5,984 nt of DNA from Acidobacteriota bacterium (GTDB taxonomy: Bacteria; Acidobacteriota; UBA890; WLXD01): contig JACZXM010000212.1 in assembly GCA_022571615.1 (NCBI GenBank), positions 1 to 5,984 on the forward strand. The letters are read 5' to 3'. Below are positions 1-5,914 of this stretch, piece after piece (the first letter of the stretch is position 1; each line of letters opens with the position of its first letter). The position numbers and the translations under genes are program-made. The notes beneath the pieces were generated by a model. The model saw only the letters and a program-made list of their open reading frames with translations, ran no database searches and was not told the DNA's origin.

Positions 1-439
1 GGCGCTGGACAATCCCATGGGGCGCCGACAGCCCCAGGGTGGCTTTCAGTAGACTTCTCGTAGCCAGCTTGGATGACGTGCCCACCAGGACCAGGTGGAC
101 GGGTCCATTCTGAAGCATATCCCTGGCTCTTCCCCAAGCCGACCCGGCGGGAAGAAACAGGGCCTCTTCATCCTCCTCCACGCGGCGTGATCCCCTGGGG
201 CCGATAAAGCTACTGGCCGGCACCACATCCTCGAAGGTCTTCAGGGTGTCCGCAGCCAGGGTTAAGTACTCATCCTGGCCCGTAAGACACGACAGCCCGA
301 TCAGGGCTTCAGCCAGCAGGGAGTTCTCCAGGACCGGTTTGTCTCGGGGAAGGCGCCCGCCGGAGGGGGAGGAAACATCGCCGGTATCGTAGTATCCGCC
401 ATCGCTGGCGCCGACCGTGTGAGCTGAAACGGTCGCTTC
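1..439 (-). pseudogene. YyaL / DUF255 (thioredoxin-domain, SSP411-like) protein, C-terminal fragment lacking its 5' part
   Basis: Read on the minus strand from 439 down to 1, the frame stays open for 146 codons and continues past the left edge. From about 403 it reads DGGYYDTGD, then KPVLENSLLAEALIGLSCLTG and a helical stretch ending DTLKTFEDVV, and later GPVHLVLVG. This order matches the C-terminal alpha/alpha-barrel part of the YyaL/spermatogenesis-associated-20 family (GG-F/Y-YDT, then K...DN..PS.NS..A..L..L..LTG, then P..VV.VG). These proteins are normally about 600-700 residues, with an N-terminal thioredoxin-like domain and a glycosidase-like barrel; their biochemical role is poorly defined. 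Upstream of the conserved block there is an in-frame TGA at 442-440, no ATG, GTG or TTG before the homology, and no family-like sequence in the other two frames up to about 480. I therefore call it a 5'-truncated remnant. The alternatives are a frameshift further upstream or a rearrangement or assembly junction near 404-440. The family call is fairly sure; pseudogene status is probable. Confidence 0.68.
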
Positions 440-613
440 TCACCCTCCGGGCAGTGTTGTTCATCTCGCCTTCCGCTGTCGGTTCAGTTTGGGGCGCGCC
501 TTGGGCACGGTACGATCGTCGTTGGCTGCGGTCCCTGCGACCGGGCCGTGCGCACCCTAGTATTGACCGGGTTCCGTTCCCGGGCCACGTTCCCTGACTC
601 CGAAGGCACGAAC
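440..613. other. Intergenic region upstream of the propeller operon
   Basis: No coding sequence with recognisable family features was seen on either strand here. The region separates the broken minus-strand fragment from the start of the plus-strand operon, so the operon promoter should lie within it. No convincing sigma-70 pair was found. TAGTAT at 558-563 and TACGAT at 511-516 resemble -10 boxes but lack a good -35 at the right distance. Small dyads exist: GCACGG at 505-510 pairs with CCGTGC at 546-551, and ACGATCGT at 512-519 is self-complementary. None has features that identify a function. Confidence 0.4.
602..606 (+). promoter_or_regulatory. Shine-Dalgarno GAAGG deciding the upstream start of the PQQ-like gene
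   Basis: GAAGG lies 7 bases before the ATG at 614. This supports 614 as the natural translation start, although that frame meets a TAG at 680-682. The next possible start in frame after the stop, GTG at 749, has no purine-rich stretch at a suitable distance. Confidence 0.6.
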
Positions 614-2137
614 ATGAGGCACCGCACCGGCCGCATATGGGGCATCGCGATCCTGCTGGTGTGGACCCTCGGCATGGGATAGATCTGGGTCCGGCCGGCG
701 GTCGTTCGCCAGAATCAGGTACTGGCGACGATTGCGCTCTCGCTGCTGGTGGGAGTCGCAGCCATTGCTTGGTTTTTCTGGCTCTCCGGCGCCGGTGCGC
801 GCACCCGGCGCATCGGATGGATTGCTCTTGCGGCGCTCGCGCTGGTGGCCGCCAGCCTGCGCTTCAGCGGAGTGACCGGGGATCTGCGCCCCATCTTCAC
901 CTGGCGCTGGACCCGCAGCGCTGCCGACATCTCGAGCTGGCCGACCCCGGTGAGCGCCACACTCGATGTCGGTCCAACTCTGGCCGATTCGTATCAGTTT
1001 CTCGGTCCGCGCCGCAACGGCGTGATCGACGGCGTGTTGCTCGAGCGCGACTGGGACCAGCACCCACCTCGAGAGATCTGGCGCCGCGCAGTAGGGGCTG
1101 GTTTGGGCTCTTTCGCTGTGCAGGGAGAAATCGCCGTGACCCAGGAGCAGCGAGGTACAGACGAGGTCGTCGTAGCTTATGCCCTGGCAACAGGAGAGCC
1201 GGTCTGGGTGCACGCCGACGCCACCCGCTACGACAGCCCGATCGCGGGTATCGGACCACGGGCTACACCGGCGCTCGACGGATCGCGGGTGTTCTCTATG
1301 GGCGCAACCGGCCTCCTCAACGCCCTGGACCTGGCCACCGGCGAGCTGCTGTGGTCGCATGACGTGGTGGCCGAGAATGGTGCTGAGGTACCCGGCTGGG
1401 GCAAGAGCACTTCGCCGCTGGTGCTGGACGGCAAGGTCATCGTCTCGGCCGGCGGCATCGGCCGCTCGCTGGTTGCCTACGACGCCGCCAGCGGCGAGCT
1501 CGTCTGGTCCGGCGGCGACGACCGCTCAGGCTACGCGTCGCCGTTGCTGGCAACGCTCGCCGGCGTGCCTCAGATCCTGATTCTGAACGCCGCAAGCTTG
1601 GCAGCACACGATCCGGGCAGCGGCGCGCTGCTGTGGACCTTCCCCTGGCCACGTGCTCAGCCCAACGTCGCCCAGCCGCTGCCGATCGGAGACGACGGGG
1701 TGATCGCATCGAGCGGCTACGGCGTCGGTGCCAAACGACTGCGCGTGAGCCGCACCGCCAGCGGCGAGCTTAGCGCCGAGTTGGTCTGGGAGAGCATCCG
1801 ACTCAAGGCCAAGTTCGCCCACTTTGTGCTCTACGAAGGGTTCATCTACGGTCTCGATGACGGGATGCTGGTGTGCCTGGATCCCGAGAGCGGCCAGAAG
1901 CGATGGAAGCGCGGCCGCTACGGCCACGGCCAGTTGCTGCTGGTGGAGGATGTGCTGCTCATCCAGGCGGAGAACGGGGATCTGGTTCTGGTGCGTCCCA
2001 ACCCTGAGCAACTGCGCCAACTGGCACGCCTCCCCGCGCTCGATTCCCGGACCTGGAACATACCCACCCTGGCCGGCAACCGGTTGCTGGTGCGTAACGA
2101 TCAGCAGGCGGCCATGTTCGAGCTCACCACACGCTGA
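614..2137 (+). pseudogene. Membrane-anchored PQQ-like (BamB-type) beta-propeller gene with an in-frame TAG at codon 23
   Basis: The frame from ATG 614 to TGA 2135-2137 is 507 codons, interrupted once by TAG at 680-682. Numbered from 614, hydrophobic segments lie at about 9-22, 36-59 and 67-82. They are followed by the linker SGVTGDLRP (85-93) and then a propeller with PQQ-type blade motifs: ATGEPVW near 192, DLATGELLW at 239, DAASGELVW at 290, DPGSGALLW at 333 and DPESGQKRW at 423. A C-terminal WNIPTLAGNRLLVRN segment resembles BamB-like proteins. The family normally has these N-terminal helices before the propeller, and I recognise family-like sequence on both sides of the TAG, so the stop probably replaces a sense codon (TGG for Trp is one base away). 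The propeller is expected outside the cytoplasm, where such repeats usually scaffold proteins; a real PQQ-dehydrogenase role is not shown. If translation restarts at GTG 749, the product is 462 residues and loses the first helix and part of the second. The downstream gene follows after 15 bases. The family call is firm; whether the gene is functional is open. Confidence 0.75.
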
Positions 2138-2152
2138 GCAGGAGAACGAGAC

Positions 2153-3220
2153 ATGTGCCACCAAGCGCGCTGGCGCCGTTGGACAATCCTCGGGCTGTCG
2201 GCCTGGGCACTGGCTAGCTGTCGAGCTCCAGTTTCCGAGCAGGGCCCTGGCACCGCCGCGCTTCGCGAGGACGCACCCGGGGGTGAGGTGCGCCTGTATG
2301 TCGCCGACCGCTACGAGAGCGTTCGTCAACTGGCGCCCGACACGCTCGAGACCGTCGCCACAATCGATGTCGGTCTGCGGCCCCACGGGCTGATCGTCTC
2401 GCCTGATCACCGCACCCTGTATGTGACGGTCGAGACCACCAACGAGCTCGTCAAGGTCGACCTGCGCTCGCACGAGATCCTCGGGAGGGTAACGGTCGGC
2501 CCGGTGCCCAACGAGCCCACGATCACCCAGGACGGCCGCTATGTCTTCGTACCCAGCCGCGGCGGAGATAGCTGCTACGTGGTCGATACCGAGACCATGA
2601 CGGTGATCAAGCAGCTGGCGGCCGGAAGGGCCGAGCACAACGCCTATACCTCGGCTGACGGTCATTGGGTTTTCGTCACCTCGATGGGCGACGACCTGAT
2701 CACCGTGGTCAACGCGCACACGCTCGAGGTCGACCGGCAGATTGCGGTCGGTGGGGTGCCGCGACCGGTGGCGTTGACCGCCGATCTGTCGCTGGCCTAT
2801 GTGGCGCTGTCGGGCCTGACCGGATTCGTCACCCTCGACCTGCGCACCGACGCGATCGTGGACCTGCTCGAGATCTCGATCCCCGAGGACACCCCCGTGC
2901 CGCTGCTCGATACCTACACCCACGGCCTGTTGCTGACGCCGGACGAGCGCGAGCTCTGGTTGGCCGCGTACGGCACCCATAAGATCCATGCGTTCTCGAT
3001 GCCGGAAAAGAAGCACTTTGCCGAGATCGATGTGCCCGGTACCCCGCACTGGTTGGCGCTGCATCCCGACGGCGAGCCGCTGTACGTGACCATCGAGTCG
3101 GCCGGCCAGGTGGTGGCGATCCACCGCGGCCTGCGCCAGGTAGTGCGCTCGGCGGCCGTGGGCGAGGGCCCGACGCGCATCATCGCCGTTCGGGTACCCG
3201 ACGACGTGGGGCGCCCGTGA
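2153..3220 (+). CDS. YncE-like YVTN beta-propeller lipoprotein
   Basis: This 355-residue protein starts at ATG 2153 with AGGAG at 2140-2144, 8 bases upstream. The N-terminus has arginines and a hydrophobic stretch, then a lipobox LASC (20-23). It is therefore probably exported and lipidated on Cys23; the outer leaflet of the inner membrane or the outer membrane is inferred. The rest is a series of roughly 40-residue repeats of the YVTN/YncE type, alternating a 'V.VG..P....SPD...LYV' strand set with 'V.VD..T.EV...I.VG'. Examples are PDHRTLYVTVETTNELVKVD and DDLITVVNAHTLEVDRQIAV. Such repeats form a seven-bladed propeller, a common protein- or ligand-binding scaffold, and no catalytic residues can be assigned. 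The gene lies 15 bases after the PQQ-like gene and its stop overlaps the start of the CoA ligase by four bases, so the three are almost surely cotranscribed. The substrate or partner is unknown. Confidence 0.85.
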   Translation: MCHQARWRRWTILGLSAWALASCRAPVSEQGPGTAALREDAPGGEVRLYVADRYESVRQLAPDTLETVATIDVGLRPHGLIVSPDHRTLYVTVETTNELVKVDLRSHEILGRVTVGPVPNEPTITQDGRYVFVPSRGGDSCYVVDTETMTVIKQLAAGRAEHNAYTSADGHWVFVTSMGDDLITVVNAHTLEVDRQIAVGGVPRPVALTADLSLAYVALSGLTGFVTLDLRTDAIVDLLEISIPEDTPVPLLDTYTHGLLLTPDERELWLAAYGTHKIHAFSMPEKKHFAEIDVPGTPHWLALHPDGEPLYVTIESAGQVVAIHRGLRQVVRSAAVGEGPTRIIAVRVPDDVGRP

Positions 3221-4809
3221 ACGCGCCCAATGTCGAGATTCCCGATCGCATGAACGCTGCCACTGCCTTCATCGACGACAACGTCGAGGCCGGTCGCGGC
3301 GACCGGATCGCCATCCACTACACGCCCGACGACAGCACGCTCACCTATGCCGAGGTGCTGGCGGCGGTGAACCGCGCCGGCAATGCGTTGCGCGACATCG
3401 GGATCGATCTCGAGCAGCGCGTCTTGCTGCTGCTGCTCGATGGCCCCGATTTCGTGAGCTGCTTCTTCGGCGCCATCAAGATCGGCTCGGTCCCGATTCC
3501 CACCAACACACTGCTCGAGCCCGACGACTACGAGTACCTGCTCAACGACTCGCGCGCCCGGGCGCTGATCGTCTCGGAGCCGCTGCTGAAGAGGATCGAG
3601 CCGATCCGCAATCGACTGCTCTACCTTCGCCATCTGATCGTCGCCCCCGGGCCCGACGGAGCCGAGCCGGAGCTTCCCGCCAGCTCCGGCGCCCAGTCGG
3701 TGTACTCGTTGGGCGAGATCACCGCCTCTGCCGCGCCCGAGCTCGACCCCGAGCCGATGAGCAAGGACGATCCCTGCTTCTGGCTCTACAGCTCCGGTAC
3801 CACCGGCTTTCCCAAGGGCACGGTCCACCTGCAGCACGACATGCTCTACTGCGCCGACACCTACGGCCGCCATGTGATCGCGATTCGCGACACCGACGTG
3901 ACCTTCTCGGTAGCCAAGCTGTTCTTTGCCTACGGCCTTGGCAACGCGCTGTACTTCCCGTTCCGGGTCGGTGCCTCGACGGTGCTGTTTCCCGGACGGC
4001 CGGAGCCGGCCGCGGTCTTCGAGATCATCGAGCGCACCGCGCCGACGATCCTGTACTCGGTTCCCACCAGCTATGGCGCCATGCTGGCGCACGAGGGCGC
4101 GCCCGGGCGCAAGGCGTTGGCCAGCGTGAGGATCTGTGTCTCGGCGGGTGAAGCGCTACCCCCTGCACTGTACGACCGTTGGCTGGAGCGCTACGGCGTC
4201 GAGATCCTCGATGGCATCGGCTCCACCGAGTTGCTGCACATGTTCATCGCCAACCGACCCGGGGCGGTGAGGCCGGGATCCTCCGGCCAGATCGTCCCCG
4301 GCTACGAGGCCCGCATCGTCGATGAGCACGGGCACGATGCGCCCGTTGGGCAGATCGGCGACCTGTTGATCAAGGGCGACTCGACGTGCGCCTTGTACTG
4401 GAACCGCCATCGACAGACCAAGGAGACCATCCTGGGCGAGTGGATCCGCACCGGCGACAAGTACCGTGCCGACGAGGATGGCTACTACTGGTACCAGGGC
4501 CGCACCGACGACATGCTCAAGGTCGGCGGCATCTGGGTCTCACCGTTCGAGGTCGAGGCGGCGTTGCTCGAGCACCCGAGGGTTCTCGAGGTGGCGGTGG
4601 TCGGCGCCGAGGATGCCGACCGCCTGACCAAGCCCAAGGCCTTCGTGGTGCTGCGCCACGGCACACAGCCGGATGAGCATCTGGCCACGACCCTCAAGCT
4701 GTTCGTCAAGAACACCATCGCGCCCTTCAAGTACCCGCGCTGGATCGAGTTCGTCGAGTCCCTGCCCAAGACCGCCACAGGCAAGATCCAGCGCTACAAG
4801 CTGAGGTGA
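3217..4809 (+). CDS. Benzoate-CoA ligase family protein (aryl/acyl-CoA synthetase)
   Basis: This 530-residue ANL-superfamily enzyme would convert a carboxylic acid, ATP and CoA to acyl-CoA, AMP and diphosphate in the cytoplasm. Visible motifs are the P-loop YSSGTTGFPKG (191-201), FFAYGLGN near 235, the aryl-pocket and A5 region DGIGSTELLHMF (332-343), WIRTGDKY (409-416), the hinge region GRTDDMLKVGG (428-438), and the C-terminal LPKTATGKIQRYKLR with the adenylation lysine at 523. The HLQHDM after the P-loop and GIGSTE.LH are characteristic of the benzoate/4-hydroxybenzoate-CoA ligase group, so an aromatic acid is the likeliest substrate; other small acids remain possible. GTG 3217 is chosen as the start because NAPNVEIPDRMNAA matches the usual N-terminus of the group and gives a 4-base GTGA overlap with the preceding stop. 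ATG 3250 is the alternative. The protein ends only seven residues after Lys523, slightly short. No other degradation genes are visible, so the pathway cannot be named. Confidence 0.9.
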   Translation: MNAPNVEIPDRMNAATAFIDDNVEAGRGDRIAIHYTPDDSTLTYAEVLAAVNRAGNALRDIGIDLEQRVLLLLLDGPDFVSCFFGAIKIGSVPIPTNTLLEPDDYEYLLNDSRARALIVSEPLLKRIEPIRNRLLYLRHLIVAPGPDGAEPELPASSGAQSVYSLGEITASAAPELDPEPMSKDDPCFWLYSSGTTGFPKGTVHLQHDMLYCADTYGRHVIAIRDTDVTFSVAKLFFAYGLGNALYFPFRVGASTVLFPGRPEPAAVFEIIERTAPTILYSVPTSYGAMLAHEGAPGRKALASVRICVSAGEALPPALYDRWLERYGVEILDGIGSTELLHMFIANRPGAVRPGSSGQIVPGYEARIVDEHGHDAPVGQIGDLLIKGDSTCALYWNRHRQTKETILGEWIRTGDKYRADEDGYYWYQGRTDDMLKVGGIWVSPFEVEAALLEHPRVLEVAVVGAEDADRLTKPKAFVVLRHGTQPDEHLATTLKLFVKNTIAPFKYPRWIEFVESLPKTATGKIQRYKLR

Positions 4810-4816
4810 GCGCGTA

Positions 4817-4850
4817 CTCGCATCGACGGTTACTACGACTTTGGTGCGAG
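4817..4850 (+). other. Possible stem-loop after the ligase gene
   Basis: CTCGCATC (4817-4824) can pair with GGTGCGAG (4843-4850), an 8-base-pair stem with one G-U pair and an 18-base loop, starting 7 bases after the ligase stop. No T-run follows, so it is not a classical intrinsic terminator. It could end or protect the operon mRNA, but it could also be chance. Confidence 0.25.
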
Positions 4851-4908
4851 AAGGCTGTTCCGCCTACGCTGTCACAGGGTCTGTAGCCAAGGAATGCTGC
4901 CTTGATGT

Positions 4909-4927
4909 GTATCGGTTATACTGATAC
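4909..4927 (+). promoter_or_regulatory. Operator-like palindrome over the promoter of the nucleotidyltransferase gene
   Basis: GTATCGGTTATACTGATAC is an imperfect dyad with 5-base arms GTATC/GATAC and further matched inner pairs (GT/AC). It contains TATACT (4917-4922), a good -10 box, and ends two bases before the ATG at 4930. A strong -35 at 16-18 bases spacing was not seen. Initiation about seven bases after the -10 would begin the mRNA at or next to the ATG. No Shine-Dalgarno is present, so translation is probably leaderless. Overlap of a dyad with the -10 fits repression by a product of the module, which is inference. Confidence 0.5.
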
Positions 4928-4929
4928 CC

Positions 4930-5145
4930 ATGCATCCGCGACAAACGATCAAACAATTCGACCTCTTTCTCACCGCGAGGGGCATTCGGTTTGAAGCCAC
5001 CGTGATCGGCGGCACCGCCCTTGGTCTGCTCGGCGTGTCGTCGCGCCAGACGCGGGACTGCGACATCCTGTACCCCGAGCTGCCACACGAAATCCGCGAG
5101 GCGGCGCGAGAGTTCGTGCAAAGGAGGCTCGGCCATGGCCTATAA
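4930..5145 (+). CDS. Miniature nucleotidyltransferase (AbiEii/DUF6036-like), probably internally deleted
   Basis: This 71-residue product keeps the N-terminal core of a nucleotidyltransferase: VIGGTALGLLGVSSRQTRDCDIL, with Gly27-Gly28 and the metal-binding pair Asp43-x-Asp45. This is the GG...DxD signature of the superfamily, including AbiEii-type toxins and DUF6036 proteins. Relatives are, from memory, around 200 residues, with a third carboxylate and a long C-terminal part absent here. The ending RRLGHGL resembles the extreme C-terminus of full-length relatives, so ELPHEIREAAREF seems to be joined directly to the last residues by an in-frame deletion of well over a hundred codons. The deletion leaves the coupling to the next gene intact: the stop (5143-5145) lies inside the downstream gene. 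The product is unlikely to transfer nucleotides. Alternatives are a natural small variant or an assembly error. There is no Shine-Dalgarno; it is likely read from a leaderless mRNA. Confidence 0.65.
   Translation: MHPRQTIKQFDLFLTARGIRFEATVIGGTALGLLGVSSRQTRDCDILYPELPHEIREAAREFVQRRLGHGL
5121..5127 (+). promoter_or_regulatory. Strong Shine-Dalgarno AAGGAGG fixing the start at 5135
   Basis: AAGGAGG sits inside the end of the nucleotidyltransferase gene, 7 bases before ATG 5135. It selects 5135 rather than the upstream in-frame GTG at 5021, whose extra residues are only an out-of-frame reading of the nucleotidyltransferase. Confidence 0.8.
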
Positions 5146-5806
5146 GCGCGCCGTGGCGCCACCGGACCTGCTTCGCGGTCACGCGCTCACTGCAGCGATG
5201 GTCGGCATCGGCATGAACTTCGCCGCTGAGCCGACGATGGAACCGAATATCGAGGACACCCTAGTTTCGGCGTCCGTCGAAGGAATGGAGGGCGACGACC
5301 TGCGCGTGCTGGCCGTCTTGGTTACCTGGCTTGACGTGCACCATCCGTGGATCAATGCCGACCGGCTGGTGCGCGCAACGCACACGCTGCAATCACACCG
5401 GGCGCGTGCCTTCTGGGCCGCCATCGGCGCGTGGCTCGAAAAGGACCGCCGGCTCGCCCGCCTCACGAGGTTGCATCGGGGAAAGCGGATCTGTCTTCTG
5501 CGCACTGGAACCGCCTTTCAACTTGGCCGCCGCGGTGAGGATTCTCGCTTCGAAGGCACGCCGCTGCTCGCGCCCGCCGGTGTCCTGCGCGATCGCACCG
5601 CGGACGCACTCACCCCCGAGGAGCTCGCGCGGCGCCATCTCGGTTACCACTACCGCGTGTTCATCGGCCCCACCTACCGCGCCGACATGTGGGCCGTTCT
5701 CGAGCGTGATCCCACGCTCACTCCCACCGAGCTGGCACGGCGAACCTATGGATCCTTTGCTACAGCCTGGCAAGTGAAGCAAGACTGGCAGCTGCTGGCG
5801 GCATAG
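5135..5806 (+). CDS. Conserved partner of the nucleotidyltransferase; putative antitoxin with a C-terminal HTH-like segment
   Basis: This intact 223-residue protein, starting MAYKRAVAPPDLLRG, overlaps the nucleotidyltransferase by 11 bases and is translationally coupled to it. It has no signal peptide or membrane segment, so it should be cytoplasmic. The N-terminal half contains an acidic stretch, VEGMEGDDLRVLAVLVTWLD. The middle is basic, with RLARLTRLHRGKR. The C-terminus, LTPTELARRTYGSFATAWQV (195-214) continuing to the end, has the spacing of a helix-turn-helix or winged-helix DNA-recognition unit. I recall similar unnamed proteins next to DUF6036-type nucleotidyltransferases, which recalls AbiEi/AbiEii, where the DNA-binding partner is the antitoxin. 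No domain name can be given with certainty. It may bind the palindrome upstream of the pair and repress it; this is inference. The gene ends in TAG, so TAG acts as a normal stop here. Confidence 0.75.
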   Translation: MAYKRAVAPPDLLRGHALTAAMVGIGMNFAAEPTMEPNIEDTLVSASVEGMEGDDLRVLAVLVTWLDVHHPWINADRLVRATHTLQSHRARAFWAAIGAWLEKDRRLARLTRLHRGKRICLLRTGTAFQLGRRGEDSRFEGTPLLAPAGVLRDRTADALTPEELARRHLGYHYRVFIGPTYRADMWAVLERDPTLTPTELARRTYGSFATAWQVKQDWQLLAA

Positions 5807-5825
5807 CGACGCGTCGCGCCGACGC
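5806..5825. repeat. Two overlapping GC-rich palindromes at the end of the partner gene
   Basis: GCGACGCGTCGC (5806-5817) is a perfect 12-base palindrome that begins in the stop codon. It overlaps a perfect hairpin of GCGTCG (5811-5816), loop CGC, and CGACGC (5820-5825). The two structures are mutually exclusive. No T-run follows, so an intrinsic terminator is not established; it could be a terminator remnant, an mRNA-stabilising hairpin or a protein-binding site. Confidence 0.45.
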
Positions 5826-5863
5826 CTGAGGGCTCACCGCCCCGTACGAGACGATCCGACCCA

Positions 5864-5893
5864 TTGATTCGGCCGGTAGCTTTCTAGTATCAT
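5864..5893 (+). promoter_or_regulatory. Sigma-70-like promoter for the HicB-like gene
   Basis: TTGATT (5864-5869) and TATCAT (5888-5893) are separated by 18 bases. They resemble TTGACA (four of six) and TATAAT (five of six). Transcription would start around 5900-5902, at the ATG of the following gene, which has no Shine-Dalgarno. A leaderless mRNA is therefore likely. Confidence 0.5.
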
Positions 5894-5914
5894 TCTGAAT
5901 TATGAGTGATACTA
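5885..5914. promoter_or_regulatory. Perfect 8-base inverted repeat spanning the -10 box and start codon of the HicB-like gene
   Basis: TAGTATCA (5885-5892) and TGATACTA (5907-5914) are exact inverted copies separated by 14 bases. They cover the -10 box and the first codons of the gene at 5902. Ribbon-helix-helix antitoxins commonly bind such dyads to autorepress, which fits the gene's predicted fold. The arms share the GTATC/GATAC core with the dyad at 4909-4927, though centre-to-centre spacing differs (21 against 14 bases). Confidence 0.55.

Noticed and set aside
46..228. A 60-codon minus-strand frame
   Set aside because: It is in a different frame from the YyaL-like homology at 1-439, which explains the same DNA better.
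680..682. TAG read as pyrrolysine or as a recoded sense codon
   Set aside because: No methylamine methyltransferase context or recoding structure is visible, and TAG terminates another gene in this window. A nonsense mutation is simpler.
557..1360. A 267-codon minus-strand frame and the 241-codon plus-strand frame at 637-1362
   Set aside because: Both cover the N-terminal part of the PQQ-like gene. Only the frame starting at 614 shows membrane segments and propeller repeats.
1526..3124. A 532-codon open frame on the minus strand opposite the two propeller genes
   Set aside because: It spans both well-supported plus-strand genes and the gap between them. Its translation is rich in Arg, Gly, His and Asp with no recognisable domain, as expected for the complement of GC-rich coding DNA.
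2914..4092. A 392-codon open frame on the minus strand opposite the lipoprotein and ligase genes
   Set aside because: It lies opposite conserved motifs of the CoA ligase and has low-complexity composition and no family features.
5021..5134. N-terminal extension of the partner protein to GTG 5021
   Set aside because: The added residues are an out-of-frame reading of the nucleotidyltransferase gene, while ATG 5135 has a strong Shine-Dalgarno.
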